Assembly (NCBI GenBank): GCA_030831945.1
Contig: JAURKC010000013.1
Location: forward strand, 1 to 64,000
DNA from: Ferruginibacter sp.
GTDB taxonomy: Bacteria > Bacteroidota > Bacteroidia > Chitinophagales > Chitinophagaceae
Reading direction: 5' to 3'
DNA: 64,000 nt
The notes below the pieces were generated by a model. That model was not told the origin of the DNA and did not search any database. It saw only the letters and a list, made by a program, of their open reading frames with translations. Positions 18,015 through 27,923 of the stretch are shown here, piece by piece (the stretch's first letter is position 1; every line of letters begins with the position of its first letter). A program made the position numbers and the translations under genes.

Positions 18015-20891
18015 ATGAAAAGAACCTTCCTGCTTTTAGCTATTTCTGGAGTTTTATTTACTTTATTTTTTTATGGTACCCCTCAATTACCAGTAGGTAT
18101 TGATCATGCAAAAGTGCTCAATAGTCTTAATAAAAAAACCTTGCAGAGGGGTAAAGAAATTTATCAAAGCGCTTGTTTTACCTGTCATGGTGTAAATGGA
18201 ACTGCTTCACTTTCTCAGGCAAGATCCTTTATTAAAGATCCTATGCGTTTTGGCAATAAGCCTTATGATATGTGGAAGACTATCACCAATGGCGTGGGTA
18301 TGATGCCCGCTCAGTCTTGGATTAGTCCTGCAGAACGTTATTATGTTATACAATATATTAGAGAGGAGTTTTTTAAAAAGACAAACCCTACTCAATATTT
18401 TCAAATTTCTCAAGACTATCTTTCAAATCTCCCTCGATCAAAAAATACAGTAGAACAGGAATTAGCAGCTGTCAAAGAGGGAGCGCTAAAAGGGTCGCTA
18501 AAATATGGTCAGGAATGGTTTATGCATAATAAAAGTAATTATGGTTATGCCATCCATTCACCTTTGAAAGGCTTTTCTTCTTCTGTACTAACTGTAAAGC
18601 TGGATAAAGCTGTTCAATTGAGTTATGACCTTCTTCGAATGGGGACTGTTGCGGCATGGAAAGGAGATGTAGATTTATCCGAAACTAAGTTTACCCAATA
18701 TCGTGGAGAAGGACAACCTTTTGTTAAGGGAGTAAACTTTCTAGGAATCGATACCTGGCAATGGCTTTATGCTAATCGATTAGATAGTTTAAAAAAATCG
18801 ACTGGTATTCGGACTCCTTTACCAAAACAATATCTTGACTATCATGGGCATTATGCTTATCAAAAAGCAGTAATTCTTTCTTATGCAATTTCTGGAAGGG
18901 AAATTTTAGAATATCCTCAAGTACTTGATAACAATGATCAAATTGCTATTTCTCAAACGCTAAGAATCGAGCCTGGTAACCAAGAAGAACAATTATCTAT
19001 TGGGCAAATTAAAGATAGTCTAGCAAATTTTAAAGAGGGCGTACTATCAGTGCAAGGGAAATTTTTAGATAGAACTGCTGGTTTGGATGGAAATCTTTTA
19101 GTAAGTATAGCAGAGAAAAAAAATGGCGTACAATCATTTATTGCTGCAGGTGTAATAGCTTCTGTACCTGGTTTAAAGTGGAGTATCGACAATAGTCATC
19201 GATTAATTTTGAACATTCCTGCTGGAAAAGAGGCGATAACGGTTAGGGTTATTCGAACTTCAGGAAATGGAAATACTGAACTTTTAAAATTTGCTTCTTT
19301 TTATAAAAAGCAATTATCCATAAAGCAATTTCCCAATTTGGTTCGTATGACTAAAGGTGGTAATACTTTATGGACAAACAAGGTAATCACTAGAGGGATG
19401 ACTAATATTGGTAGGCCGCATTTTGATCCAAGGTATAATAATGATTCAGATAGATTGTCACCTAATAAAATGGTTGATATACCAACCGACTACCCATACA
19501 CGGTAGACGATATTGCTTTACCATTTGATAACGCATACAATGCATGGGTAAGGCCTACCTCAGTAGGGTTTATGAGTGATGGTCGTTTATTGATAGGTAC
19601 TTATACAGGGGATGTATGGATGGCGAAGGGGGTGGATAATAATTTGACAAAAATCACTTGGCAAAGAATTGCAACCGGACTTTACGAGCCTATGGGATTA
19701 AAAGTAGTAAGAGATCAAATATTTGTAACCTGCAGAAATGGGATTATAAAATTGAATGATTTTAATCAAGATGGTGAAACAGATTTTTATGAAGTTTTTC
19801 ATGCTGACCAGGATGTATCGAATTTTTTCCATGCATTTAATTTTGGATTAGAAATAGATAGTAAAGGCAATTTTTATTATGCTAAACCAGGAGAATATAC
19901 TGACAATAAAGATCCTGGTAATTTAATAAAGGTTTCACCCGATGGAAAAAAATGGGAGAGTATTGCAACTGGTTTTCGTGTAAACAATGGCGTTACAGCA
20001 ACACCGGACGACAGAGTTTTTGTCAGCGATAACCAAGGCAATTGGATGCCAGCGAATAAAATAAATTTAGTAGAAAAAGGAAAATTTTATGGCTATGTTC
20101 CTAATCTTGCTCAGGGAGGTTGGAGTCCTAATGGTGCAGTTTATCGTAAAGAAGATATTGTAAAAGGAGTGATTCGGCCTGAAATAGTAAAAGTGCCTGA
20201 AAGCTTTAGTCCTCCTGCATTATGGATACCTCAAGAATTTGATAATTCTCCTGGTGGAGGTGTTTGGAGTGATCCATCTTGGGGACCGCTTGGTGATCAT
20301 TTTATACATACCAGTTATGGCAAAGGCTGGCTTTATTATTTTCTTCCGCATTCGGTAGGTGAAATTACTCAGGGTGCAATGGTGGCATTGCCTTTTCAAA
20401 TGGATGCAGGTATACAAAGAGCCGCTTTTAATCCCGTAGATAAGCAATTATACACTACGGGTTTGACGGGTTGGGATGATGGAGTAGCTACGAAATATGG
20501 CGTACTCAGCCGCATACGCGCCACAGGGACTAAGGGGCATATTATTGTAGATGCAAAAGTGATTAAAGGTGGTATTGAATTAAAATTCAATTTTGATTTA
20601 GATAAAGAAGATTTTAAAAATGTTGCCAATTATTCAATCGATCAATGGAATTATAAATGGGCAAGTAGCTATGGCTCGGCTGATTATTCATTAAAAAATC
20701 CTGGAAAGAAAGGTATCGATTCAATCAATATTGAAAAAGCTATTCTTCGCACAGATAATCAAACTATATTTCTGGAAATTCCAGCAATAACAGAAGTTAA
20801 TACAATGCGCATAAGGTTTACCGTTAGGGCTGCTGATGGAATAATGGTTAAGAACACGGTCTATATGACTATCAATAAAGTGCCGAATTGA
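18015..20891 (+). CDS. Secreted c-type cytochrome / beta-propeller sugar-dehydrogenase-like protein
   Basis: N-terminal signal; heme motif 'YQSACFTCHGVNG' with distal MMPAQSW; C-terminal propeller segments 'VGFMSDGRLLIGTYTGDVW', 'GLYEPMGLKVVRDQIFVTCRNGI', 'NNGVTATPDDRVFVSDNQGNWMPANKI'. Confidence 0.8.
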   Translation: MKRTFLLLAISGVLFTLFFYGTPQLPVGIDHAKVLNSLNKKTLQRGKEIYQSACFTCHGVNGTASLSQARSFIKDPMRFGNKPYDMWKTITNGVGMMPAQSWISPAERYYVIQYIREEFFKKTNPTQYFQISQDYLSNLPRSKNTVEQELAAVKEGALKGSLKYGQEWFMHNKSNYGYAIHSPLKGFSSSVLTVKLDKAVQLSYDLLRMGTVAAWKGDVDLSETKFTQYRGEGQPFVKGVNFLGIDTWQWLYANRLDSLKKSTGIRTPLPKQYLDYHGHYAYQKAVILSYAISGREILEYPQVLDNNDQIAISQTLRIEPGNQEEQLSIGQIKDSLANFKEGVLSVQGKFLDRTAGLDGNLLVSIAEKKNGVQSFIAAGVIASVPGLKWSIDNSHRLILNIPAGKEAITVRVIRTSGNGNTELLKFASFYKKQLSIKQFPNLVRMTKGGNTLWTNKVITRGMTNIGRPHFDPRYNNDSDRLSPNKMVDIPTDYPYTVDDIALPFDNAYNAWVRPTSVGFMSDGRLLIGTYTGDVWMAKGVDNNLTKITWQRIATGLYEPMGLKVVRDQIFVTCRNGIIKLNDFNQDGETDFYEVFHADQDVSNFFHAFNFGLEIDSKGNFYYAKPGEYTDNKDPGNLIKVSPDGKKWESIATGFRVNNGVTATPDDRVFVSDNQGNWMPANKINLVEKGKFYGYVPNLAQGGWSPNGAVYRKEDIVKGVIRPEIVKVPESFSPPALWIPQEFDNSPGGGVWSDPSWGPLGDHFIHTSYGKGWLYYFLPHSVGEITQGAMVALPFQMDAGIQRAAFNPVDKQLYTTGLTGWDDGVATKYGVLSRIRATGTKGHIIVDAKVIKGGIELKFNFDLDKEDFKNVANYSIDQWNYKWASSYGSADYSLKNPGKKGIDSINIEKAILRTDNQTIFLEIPAITEVNTMRIRFTVRAADGIMVKNTVYMTINKVPN

Positions 20892-20893
20892 TT

Positions 20894-22642
20894 TTATTTT
20901 TTATCAATGGCTGATTTTATTATTGCACTGGTAAGTTTATATACTTTACCATCTGCCTTGGTGAGAATATACAAATCACCGTTGATGTCTCTACCAAAAT
21001 GAAGATCTACTCGATCGCTTCCACAAACTTCTTTTAATGTTTTTGGTTGATGGTTTATTGATATTTTCCATTCTTTAATTGTAGCTAGTTTGCCTTGTTT
21101 GATATCAGCAACCTGCGTATAAAATAATCTGCCTGATGGAATATCACCAAATAAAAACTTCCCTTTTAATGCGGGTATATCATTACCCCAATACTCAACT
21201 CCGCCTGAAATAGCTTTGCCTTCATCATGATCAAACTCTACTACTGGGTAAGTAATTTTATATATACTGTCATTTGAAGGGAGTGGATAAACTGTACCAA
21301 TATTATTTTTTATATCTGCAGCAAGAAAATTGCCCTCTCTTATTGGCCAGCCATAATCATTGCCTGGTTGAATGAGATTAATTGATTCTATATTTCCTTG
21401 CCCGATATTACTAACCAGCATTTTGCCAGATTTTGTCCAAGTTATACGATGAGGATTTCTAAAACCATAGGCATAAATTTCTTTTACTACATTTTTATTG
21501 TTACTATTTACGAAAGGGTTATCAGCCGGAATACCATATTTTCCATTACTACTATTTTTACCCGTTGGATCGATGCGTATGATAGTCCCCCAAATTTTTT
21601 CTTTACTATGTACTATATATTCGTATCCTTCTTCTACACTACCTCCATCTCCTAATCCAATATAAAGCATTCCATAATCTTTGTTTCCAGGTTTACTGAG
21701 CGGATTAAAAATTATTTCTTGAATACCATGATTCACTTTTACGAAATTTATTCTTAGTAATTCTCGATTGGTGCCTGAAAAAGAATCTTCTTTAATATGA
21801 TTAGTTTTCCATTCTGTTAGTACCCATTGCAAATCCGACCTCATTGAATCTGCATAACTAAAATCAGGTTTTCCTGAACCCTTTATTTCAGAATGGGTAG
21901 TGTAGAATATTCCTTTGGTTTGAAAACTAGGATGAAAAGCAAAGCTTCCTAATCCTGATCCAAGTCCTGGATTATTAAGGAACTTAGGTTTGAGTTTTTC
22001 TATATCTAAATAAATGAATGGATGACCATTCTTAATCTTATATAATTTTCCCTGCAGGTCATTGATAAATAAATTGCCTGAAGCGGGTTCAAAACCTAGT
22101 TTGGTTATTCTAGCTAGCGGTGGCTTTTTTGCAGAAGCAGGTATTTGTGTAAATGGCTCTAGATTTACTACTAAGTTTGAAAGTGCAATCGTGTCGGCAA
22201 TAGGATTGGATAAACCCTTTTTATTGTTGATCGATGAAGGTTCCACTGACTTTTTCTGCGATTGAATATAAACAAAGAGTGCATGAAGTTCTTCAGGAGT
22301 GAATGACTCAAATGCTGGCATGACTGCTTTTCTATATTTATTAAATACTTGAACGGCTCTTTCATCATTTGAACTTATTAACTTTTTCGAATTTTTTATA
22401 AATTGAACGATCCATTCTTCAGATGCTGAAGCAGTAACGCTACTTAACTGCGGACCAATACCGTCTTGCTTAAAATTGTGACAGGCACTACAGTTTGCTT
22501 TAAAAATCTTTTCTCCAGTTTGGTTAATTGAAGTGTCATTTAAGATTGAATAATTACCATAAGGTCCACTCAATTGGCAACTATTGAAAAAACTGAATAA
22601 ACTTACAATAAGTATTGAAAGTAGAAGATTTGTTTTATTCAT
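20894..22642 (-). CDS. Cytochrome c domain plus PQQ-type glucose/sorbosone dehydrogenase-like lipoprotein
   Basis: From Met at 22642: MNKTNLLLSILIVSLFSFFNSCQLSG (lipobox); heme motif 'KANCSACHNFKQDGIGPQL'; 'LGSGLGSFAFHPSFQTKGIFYTTHSE', 'IYAYGFRNPHRITW', 'GIPADNPFV'. The ORF track start at 22684 adds 14 residues ahead of the signal. Confidence 0.87.
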   Translation of the reverse strand: MNKTNLLLSILIVSLFSFFNSCQLSGPYGNYSILNDTSINQTGEKIFKANCSACHNFKQDGIGPQLSSVTASASEEWIVQFIKNSKKLISSNDERAVQVFNKYRKAVMPAFESFTPEELHALFVYIQSQKKSVEPSSINNKKGLSNPIADTIALSNLVVNLEPFTQIPASAKKPPLARITKLGFEPASGNLFINDLQGKLYKIKNGHPFIYLDIEKLKPKFLNNPGLGSGLGSFAFHPSFQTKGIFYTTHSEIKGSGKPDFSYADSMRSDLQWVLTEWKTNHIKEDSFSGTNRELLRINFVKVNHGIQEIIFNPLSKPGNKDYGMLYIGLGDGGSVEEGYEYIVHSKEKIWGTIIRIDPTGKNSSNGKYGIPADNPFVNSNNKNVVKEIYAYGFRNPHRITWTKSGKMLVSNIGQGNIESINLIQPGNDYGWPIREGNFLAADIKNNIGTVYPLPSNDSIYKITYPVVEFDHDEGKAISGGVEYWGNDIPALKGKFLFGDIPSGRLFYTQVADIKQGKLATIKEWKISINHQPKTLKEVCGSDRVDLHFGRDINGDLYILTKADGKVYKLTSAIIKSAIDKK

Positions 22643-22932
22643 TTTCTCAGCTGGTTTTTTTAAGCAATTTTTTTTAAATAACATTTTATCAAAATCCCTT
22701 ACTGGTATGTTTGAAATGGCTCTTTTTGGATTTAAAAATAGGCTATAAATTTCTTAAAATATCAATAGTTCAGTAATAATCTCAAAAGGTAATTCTTCCA
22801 CCACTCTATTAAAGCTAGTTTTACCCTTTGGGTATTTATTGCTTTAGATTTCTTTTGAATGATAGAATGTTAATGAACTTGACTATTCTTTATTATCTTT
22901 AATTTTAAAGGGTCGCCTAAAATATAATCTGA

Positions 22933-23562
22933 ATGTTTTATTTTATTAAAACTCCGAAGTGGGTAATGAAGTGGTTTTCCAAATGCGTTTGGGAAATGCC
23001 CTCTCAGGAAAAAGTTATTTATTTAACCTTTGATGATGGTCCCCATCCAGCAGCGACTCCCTTTGTTTTAGATACGTTAAAAGACTATGGCGCAAAAGCA
23101 ACTTTTTTTTGTATAGGAAAAAATGTTTTGGATCAGCCGGCCCTTTATGAAAGAATTATTACCGAAGGGCATGCAGTGGGTAACCATACCTTTAATCACC
23201 TTAATGGATGGAAAACTGCTGATGCTGTTTACATGGAAGATATAGCGAAAGCGAAAAAGTATATTGATTCCTCTCTTTTTAGGCCTCCTTATGGAAAAAT
23301 TACCTCTTTTCAATTGAGGCTTTTAGCAAAGGATAAGTTTAAAATGACACCAATTATGTGGACAGTTTTGAGTGGCGACTTTGATGTAAAGCTTTCAAAA
23401 GAAACTTGCTTACTAAATGTTCTGACCACAGCTAGTAATGGTTCGATTATAGTATTTCATGATAGTCAAAAAGCGTTCGTTAATTTGCAGTTCGTTTTAC
23501 CAAAAGTGCTCAATCACTTTGAACAGAAAGGATTTCGGTTTGAAAAAATTGTACTTGAATAA
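22933..23562 (+). CDS. Polysaccharide deacetylase (NodB/CE4 family)
   Basis: 'VIYLTFDDGPHPAATPFVLDTLKDYGAKATFFCIGKNV', 'GHAVGNHTFNHLNGW', 'FRPPYGKI', 'GSIIVFHDS'. Confidence 0.94.
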   Translation: MFYFIKTPKWVMKWFSKCVWEMPSQEKVIYLTFDDGPHPAATPFVLDTLKDYGAKATFFCIGKNVLDQPALYERIITEGHAVGNHTFNHLNGWKTADAVYMEDIAKAKKYIDSSLFRPPYGKITSFQLRLLAKDKFKMTPIMWTVLSGDFDVKLSKETCLLNVLTTASNGSIIVFHDSQKAFVNLQFVLPKVLNHFEQKGFRFEKIVLE

Positions 23563-23610
23563 ACAGATTTGTTGCGGAGTTGATGGGTGTGATAATGAAT
23601 TAAAAAAAGA

Positions 23611-23640
23611 GGGCCTGGGTAGAAACCCTGGCCCGTTTTT
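23611..23640 (+). terminator. Intrinsic terminator after the deacetylase gene
   Basis: gggcctgggt-agaa-accctggccc followed by gttttt. Confidence 0.8.
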
Positions 23641-23769
23641 AATCCGTACCCTATGAAAACTTTTGCAATCTACTTAGATGTGATGAATATTAGCATTTAT
23701 TTTCAGTTTATTTATATAATATTTAAAGTTGTATAAATTCAACATAATTTTAATGTATTAAATTTTAAG

Positions 23770-24537
23770 ATGTATTTAATCGATACCCACTGCCATCTGT
23801 ATTCTGAAGAGTTTGATTTAGATCAAGAAGAAGTTCTGCAGAGGGCATTCTCAGAAGGGGTTAAAAAATTTTATCTACCTGCAATAGACAGTGCTGCTAT
23901 TCCAGCCATGCTTGCATTGGAGAAAAAATTTCCAGAAAAATGTATACCAATGATGGGGTTGCATCCTTGCTATGTGAAGGAAAATTTCCAAGAAGAGTTA
24001 ATTATAGTAAAAGAGTGGTTGAGTAATAGAAATTTTGCTGCAGTAGGTGAGATTGGTCTTGATTATTATTGGGATAAAACTTTCGCTGCTGAACAAATCA
24101 ATGCTTTTAGAAGCCAAATTGAATGGTCAATCGAATACAAACTGCCCATTGTGATTCATACGCGTAATGCCATGCAGGAAACTATTGATATTGTTAAAGA
24201 GTATGTACCGAGGGGGGTAAGAGGTATTTTCCATTGTTTTAGCGGTAGTTACGAAAGCGCTATTGAAATTATTAATGCGGGTTTTTATCTAGGAATTGGC
24301 GGTGTTGTTACCTATAAAAATGCCGGTTTAGTCAATGTTCTTTCGCAAATTGATCTTGAACACCTCGTGTTAGAAACAGATGCTCCTTATCTTTCCCCAG
24401 TTCCGTTTAGAGGCAAGCGAAATGAAAGTAGTTACTTAAAATATATAGTTGAAAAGGTAGCGGAGATTAAAAACTGTCCTATAGAAACGGTTGCAAAAAT
24501 CACTTCTCAAAATGCCGAAAAAATATTCGGCTTATAA
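23770..24537 (+). CDS. tatD: TatD family hydrolase (metal-dependent DNase)
   Basis: 'LIDTHCHLYSEEFDLD', 'GLHPCYVKEN', 'AAVGEIGLDYYWDKTF', 'PIVIHTRNA', 'FHCFSGS', 'LETDAPYLSPVPFRGKRNESSYL'. Confidence 0.95.
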   Translation: MYLIDTHCHLYSEEFDLDQEEVLQRAFSEGVKKFYLPAIDSAAIPAMLALEKKFPEKCIPMMGLHPCYVKENFQEELIIVKEWLSNRNFAAVGEIGLDYYWDKTFAAEQINAFRSQIEWSIEYKLPIVIHTRNAMQETIDIVKEYVPRGVRGIFHCFSGSYESAIEIINAGFYLGIGGVVTYKNAGLVNVLSQIDLEHLVLETDAPYLSPVPFRGKRNESSYLKYIVEKVAEIKNCPIETVAKITSQNAEKIFGL

Positions 24538-24646
24538 GGATCGAAACTGTATTTTTGCGATCCCGAAAAGCTGTAGATCTTGAGATTATTTTTTTTCATA
24601 TAGTCTTTAATAATCATGTACAGAGCTTTTGAAATAAAGCTGAATT

Positions 24647-24733
24647 GGAGATTTGTCCGAGTGGCTGAAGGAGCACGCTTGGAAAGCGTGTAAACGGGTA
24701 ACTGTTTCGAGGGTTCGAATCCCTCAGTCTCCG
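24647..24733 (+). tRNA. tRNA-Ser (anticodon GGA)
   Basis: Acceptor GGAGATT/AGTCTCC; anticodon arm CACGC-TTGGAAA-GCGTG; long class II variable arm; T arm GAGGGTTCGAATCCCTC; discriminator G; no encoded CCA. Confidence 0.96.
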
Positions 24734-24738
24734 CTAAT

Positions 24739-24776
24739 AAAAAAGCAAACAATTGTTCATCAATTGTTTGCTTTTT
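24739..24776 (+). terminator. Intrinsic terminator downstream of tRNA-Ser
   Basis: aaaaaagcaaacaattg-ttcat-caattgtttgctttttt. Confidence 0.85.
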
Positions 24777-24867
24777 TTGTTTCTATGCTTTACGTATTTT
24801 ATTGAAAACTTCTAGGATTAGTCAGCAGCTAAATAATTCAAAATTTAACTTTTAGTACAGTTAATTA

Positions 24868-27330
24868 TTAATTTGTTTTATTCTTGATTATCCAAATCTC
24901 CGCTACTTGAGTACCTCGTTCTCCTTCACCATCCACTTTTAGTCCGCAGGTAAAGGTTAATCTTATTTTTCCATCCTTAGTAATTTTTGTAGGAAGTGGA
25001 TATTCTACTACTGGTTTTTTACCCATTCTTATAAATGGATGAATTTGAACTCCATCTGCCATTAATTGAACGCTAGAGCGAAATCTTCCTGTATAAGAAA
25101 TTCTGATTTTATAGCTTGCTGCTGGATCTAATGAATCATACTCCATTTCAAGTGGAGTTTCATACAAAGTATTTATTTGATTCATCCAAGCAAGTGGCGT
25201 AGTTTTTCCTTCAAATCCTTTGGCTACAATTTCATGCACCCAATCTACTCCTGTTAAGCCAACTCCAAAACTAACTCTTGGTGATTCTAGGCTACTAGGA
25301 TCTTCTCGCCATGTTTTTTTAGCAACGATTCTTTTCCATGATTCTGGAGAGCCCATATTATCATAAAATCCACCAGGACCGGGATCTGTGCGGTGTAAAA
25401 TATTTTCTATAGCTTGATCACGATCCGACTCATTGGTTAATTTTAAAATATTATTTAACTGTTCAATTAACCATGGAGAATCATTTAATGGAATATCTAT
25501 GTTGTCAATAAAATTTCCTCTACCACTAGCAGCATGGTGCTTTTCAATCGTAAGCTGAGCACCAAAACTTCTAAAAAGAGAATCAGCTAAGGCAATACAC
25601 CGCTCTCTCAATTCTGGTGAGACAGCTTCTATAGTCGCTTGATTTAAAATATTTTTCGCTTCATTAATTGCATCAATTGTTTGTCCTTTTTTTCTAGAAG
25701 CTAATTTGTTTTTGGTTAATCGTTCTAGACTTGTTTCATAAATTAGACGTTGTTGAATATAGGCATCAAAATATGCTCGAATGAGACCACTTTGGAATCG
25801 TGGATTGGAAAGTACTTCAGGAGAGGCATTCTTCTCTAATGTCTGCCACTGTTGTAGCGTTTGTTGAACAAAAGAATTATTAACAAATGGCCCTCTTAAA
25901 GTTTTTTCTAATGCTAATATTGATTGAGCAATATCATCTTGATAGGAGTAACCAATAAAATAATTCGCATAATCACGAAGTGTTTTTAAGGCATCAGTTG
26001 TTGGATTCCAATCTTGGTCACTCCAAATGAATTTGTTTACATCATCATTGGTGCCTTCAGAATAACTGATACTTCCTTGAGCTAATTTGGCGTAACGATT
26101 ATGAATAAATTTTTCATCAGTTGGTCTAGGATTAATACTTTCTCTGCCCAGAGTCATGGCCAATGCAAGATCTAGATTGGGTATAGGAAATTGAGAAGAA
26201 AAATTATGGGTGATATCTGGATATAGTCGGATAGGAATCTTCGGATTAATTTTAGCCCTTACTTGCTCTAATGTTTCCTTTATCCATGGACCATAAACTA
26301 CTCCGCCAAACCAAGAATATTGTTTGTTGACATGTTGGTAAAACTGTGCATACCATTTTTTAGTTGGTTTAAATGCTTGCGGGGAAACCCAAATTTTTGC
26401 ATTGGGATGATATTTGATAAGTACTTTAGCTTCTTTTGCTAACCAATCAAATAATTCATCTGGTTCTAAATCTCCTGGATCTCCTCCTGGTACAAAGAGT
26501 GCATCTAATTTAGGTACTGTTCTAAAAACATTTTCTCTTTCTTCTAACTCCGATTGAATAGATTCAGCAGTAGAATATGTTTTTGCCATATTGGGATACC
26601 ACATCCATACATCAAGGCCATATGCCGCACAGATGCGAGATTGTTCTTTGATCATTTCAATTGCTGGCAATTTCATGTTAACGCTAGTAGAATCATCATC
26701 TGTCCGAGGAGGCATTATTTCAATACTATTGGCGCCAAAAATGGCTAAGTCACGGATATATTGATCGTATTGAGCAACCGACCAAGCATCATATGCATTG
26801 GTCTTAGGTCGATAGCCTAATTGATGTCCACGAATAGGATAAGCAGGTGAGGAGGAAACTTGAAAATTTTCTTGAATAAATAATTGTTTTGGAAGAATTT
26901 TCATCTCTCTCATTAGTTTTCCTACACCATACAAACAACCCCTATCATCCCGGCCGAGTATGATTAATTTATTGCCCCACCATTTTATTTTATAACCATC
27001 CTTTCTAGTTTTTTCAAGTTTGGATAATTCATTTCTTTCTGGAATACTAAGTGATTGGATACTCGCTTCAGTTAAAATGATTACAGTCTGTGCTGATTTA
27101 TTGCTAGATATATTTTGATGGATGGGCAGATTGATCTGGCTTCTTTTGAAAATTTCTTCTTGAAATACTTGAGCTGCTTTTTTTAACTGATCGGAAGACT
27201 TTTCATTTATTTCAATCGAGACAGGATGTAATTCAGTCCACTGTGAAAATCCTAATAATGGGAATAAAAGTCCTGCTAGAATTAGCAAAAATGTTAGTGA
27301 CTTAATATCTTTTTGAGAAGTAATTTTCAT
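24868..27330 (-). CDS. Secreted glycoside hydrolase-like protein (GH20/GH67-type N-terminal domain plus TIM-barrel-like core)
   Basis: From Met at 27330: MKITSQKDIKSLTFLLILAGLLFPLLGFSQ signal; 'DGYKIKWWGNKLIILGRDDRGCLYGVGKLMRE' resembles the N-terminal domain of hexosaminidase/alpha-glucuronidase families; 'YDQYIRDLAIFGANSIEIMPP'. Specificity not determined. ORF track start 27429 adds 33 residues before the signal peptide. Confidence 0.7.
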   Translation of the reverse strand: MKITSQKDIKSLTFLLILAGLLFPLLGFSQWTELHPVSIEINEKSSDQLKKAAQVFQEEIFKRSQINLPIHQNISSNKSAQTVIILTEASIQSLSIPERNELSKLEKTRKDGYKIKWWGNKLIILGRDDRGCLYGVGKLMREMKILPKQLFIQENFQVSSSPAYPIRGHQLGYRPKTNAYDAWSVAQYDQYIRDLAIFGANSIEIMPPRTDDDSTSVNMKLPAIEMIKEQSRICAAYGLDVWMWYPNMAKTYSTAESIQSELEERENVFRTVPKLDALFVPGGDPGDLEPDELFDWLAKEAKVLIKYHPNAKIWVSPQAFKPTKKWYAQFYQHVNKQYSWFGGVVYGPWIKETLEQVRAKINPKIPIRLYPDITHNFSSQFPIPNLDLALAMTLGRESINPRPTDEKFIHNRYAKLAQGSISYSEGTNDDVNKFIWSDQDWNPTTDALKTLRDYANYFIGYSYQDDIAQSILALEKTLRGPFVNNSFVQQTLQQWQTLEKNASPEVLSNPRFQSGLIRAYFDAYIQQRLIYETSLERLTKNKLASRKKGQTIDAINEAKNILNQATIEAVSPELRERCIALADSLFRSFGAQLTIEKHHAASGRGNFIDNIDIPLNDSPWLIEQLNNILKLTNESDRDQAIENILHRTDPGPGGFYDNMGSPESWKRIVAKKTWREDPSSLESPRVSFGVGLTGVDWVHEIVAKGFEGKTTPLAWMNQINTLYETPLEMEYDSLDPAASYKIRISYTGRFRSSVQLMADGVQIHPFIRMGKKPVVEYPLPTKITKDGKIRLTFTCGLKVDGEGERGTQVAEIWIIKNKTN

Positions 27331-27618
27331 TTTATATACTTTGAGTTGGTTTGTTATTTTATTTATACCTTGAATAACTAAGTTTTTCAAGGTATAGAAC
27401 TTTGAACACTTAGCCAATTTTCCTTTCAATCCCCCTTTTCTATGTTGATTACCAAAAGATAAGCTGCTTGATAAATTTTAATTGATTGCTTTTCTACAAA
27501 TTGTAATGAATTAGGAAAAAGGTAGATCAGATTATATGCGTTTCACTTTATTCAACTACTTAGTTGTTCTTTAAGAAGGCTAAAATTTAGCTGATTGAAT
27601 GGATTGAATGATTTTATG

Positions 27619-27810
27619 GGTATGAGGAAAGAGAAATTGACATTATGAAACTATTATATTAAATTTAAAATAATTGGAGATCCTACTAAGTCTGAAACCA
27701 AACTTGGATGGAAACCAAAATACACACTAGATAGGTTAATTGAAGAAATGGCATTAGCTGACTTACGACTTTTTCAAAAAGATCAGCTTTTGAAAAAAGA
27801 AGGGTTTTAA
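27619..27810 (+). pseudogene. Degenerate 3' remnant of GDP-mannose 4,6-dehydratase (gmd)
   Basis: + strand reads (TGA at 27646-27648) NYYIKFKIIGDPTKSETKLGWKPKYTLDRLIEEMALADLRLFQKDQLLKKEGF*, matching the Gmd C-terminal pattern '..IGDPTKAKTKLGW.PKY.L..LV.EM...D..LF..D..LK..GF'. No start and no upstream domain. Confidence 0.8.
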
Positions 27811-27874
27811 TGTGTTGAATTATTTTGAGTAATATTTTCTTCTATACTTATAATACCTGGGTCCCCTAAATTAC

Positions 27875-27902
27875 AAAACCCTCATTTTACAATGAGGGTT
27901 TT
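27875..27902 (-). terminator. Intrinsic terminator for the RNA-binding protein gene
   Basis: aaaaccctcattttacaatgagggtttt inverted repeat. Confidence 0.75.
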
Positions 27903-27923
27903 GAATTATCAGAAGATATTTTA

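Noticed and set aside
24507-24752. Minus-strand ORF '[28 protein letters not shown]'
   Set aside because: It is the antisense translation of tRNA-Ser, a known source of false ORFs.
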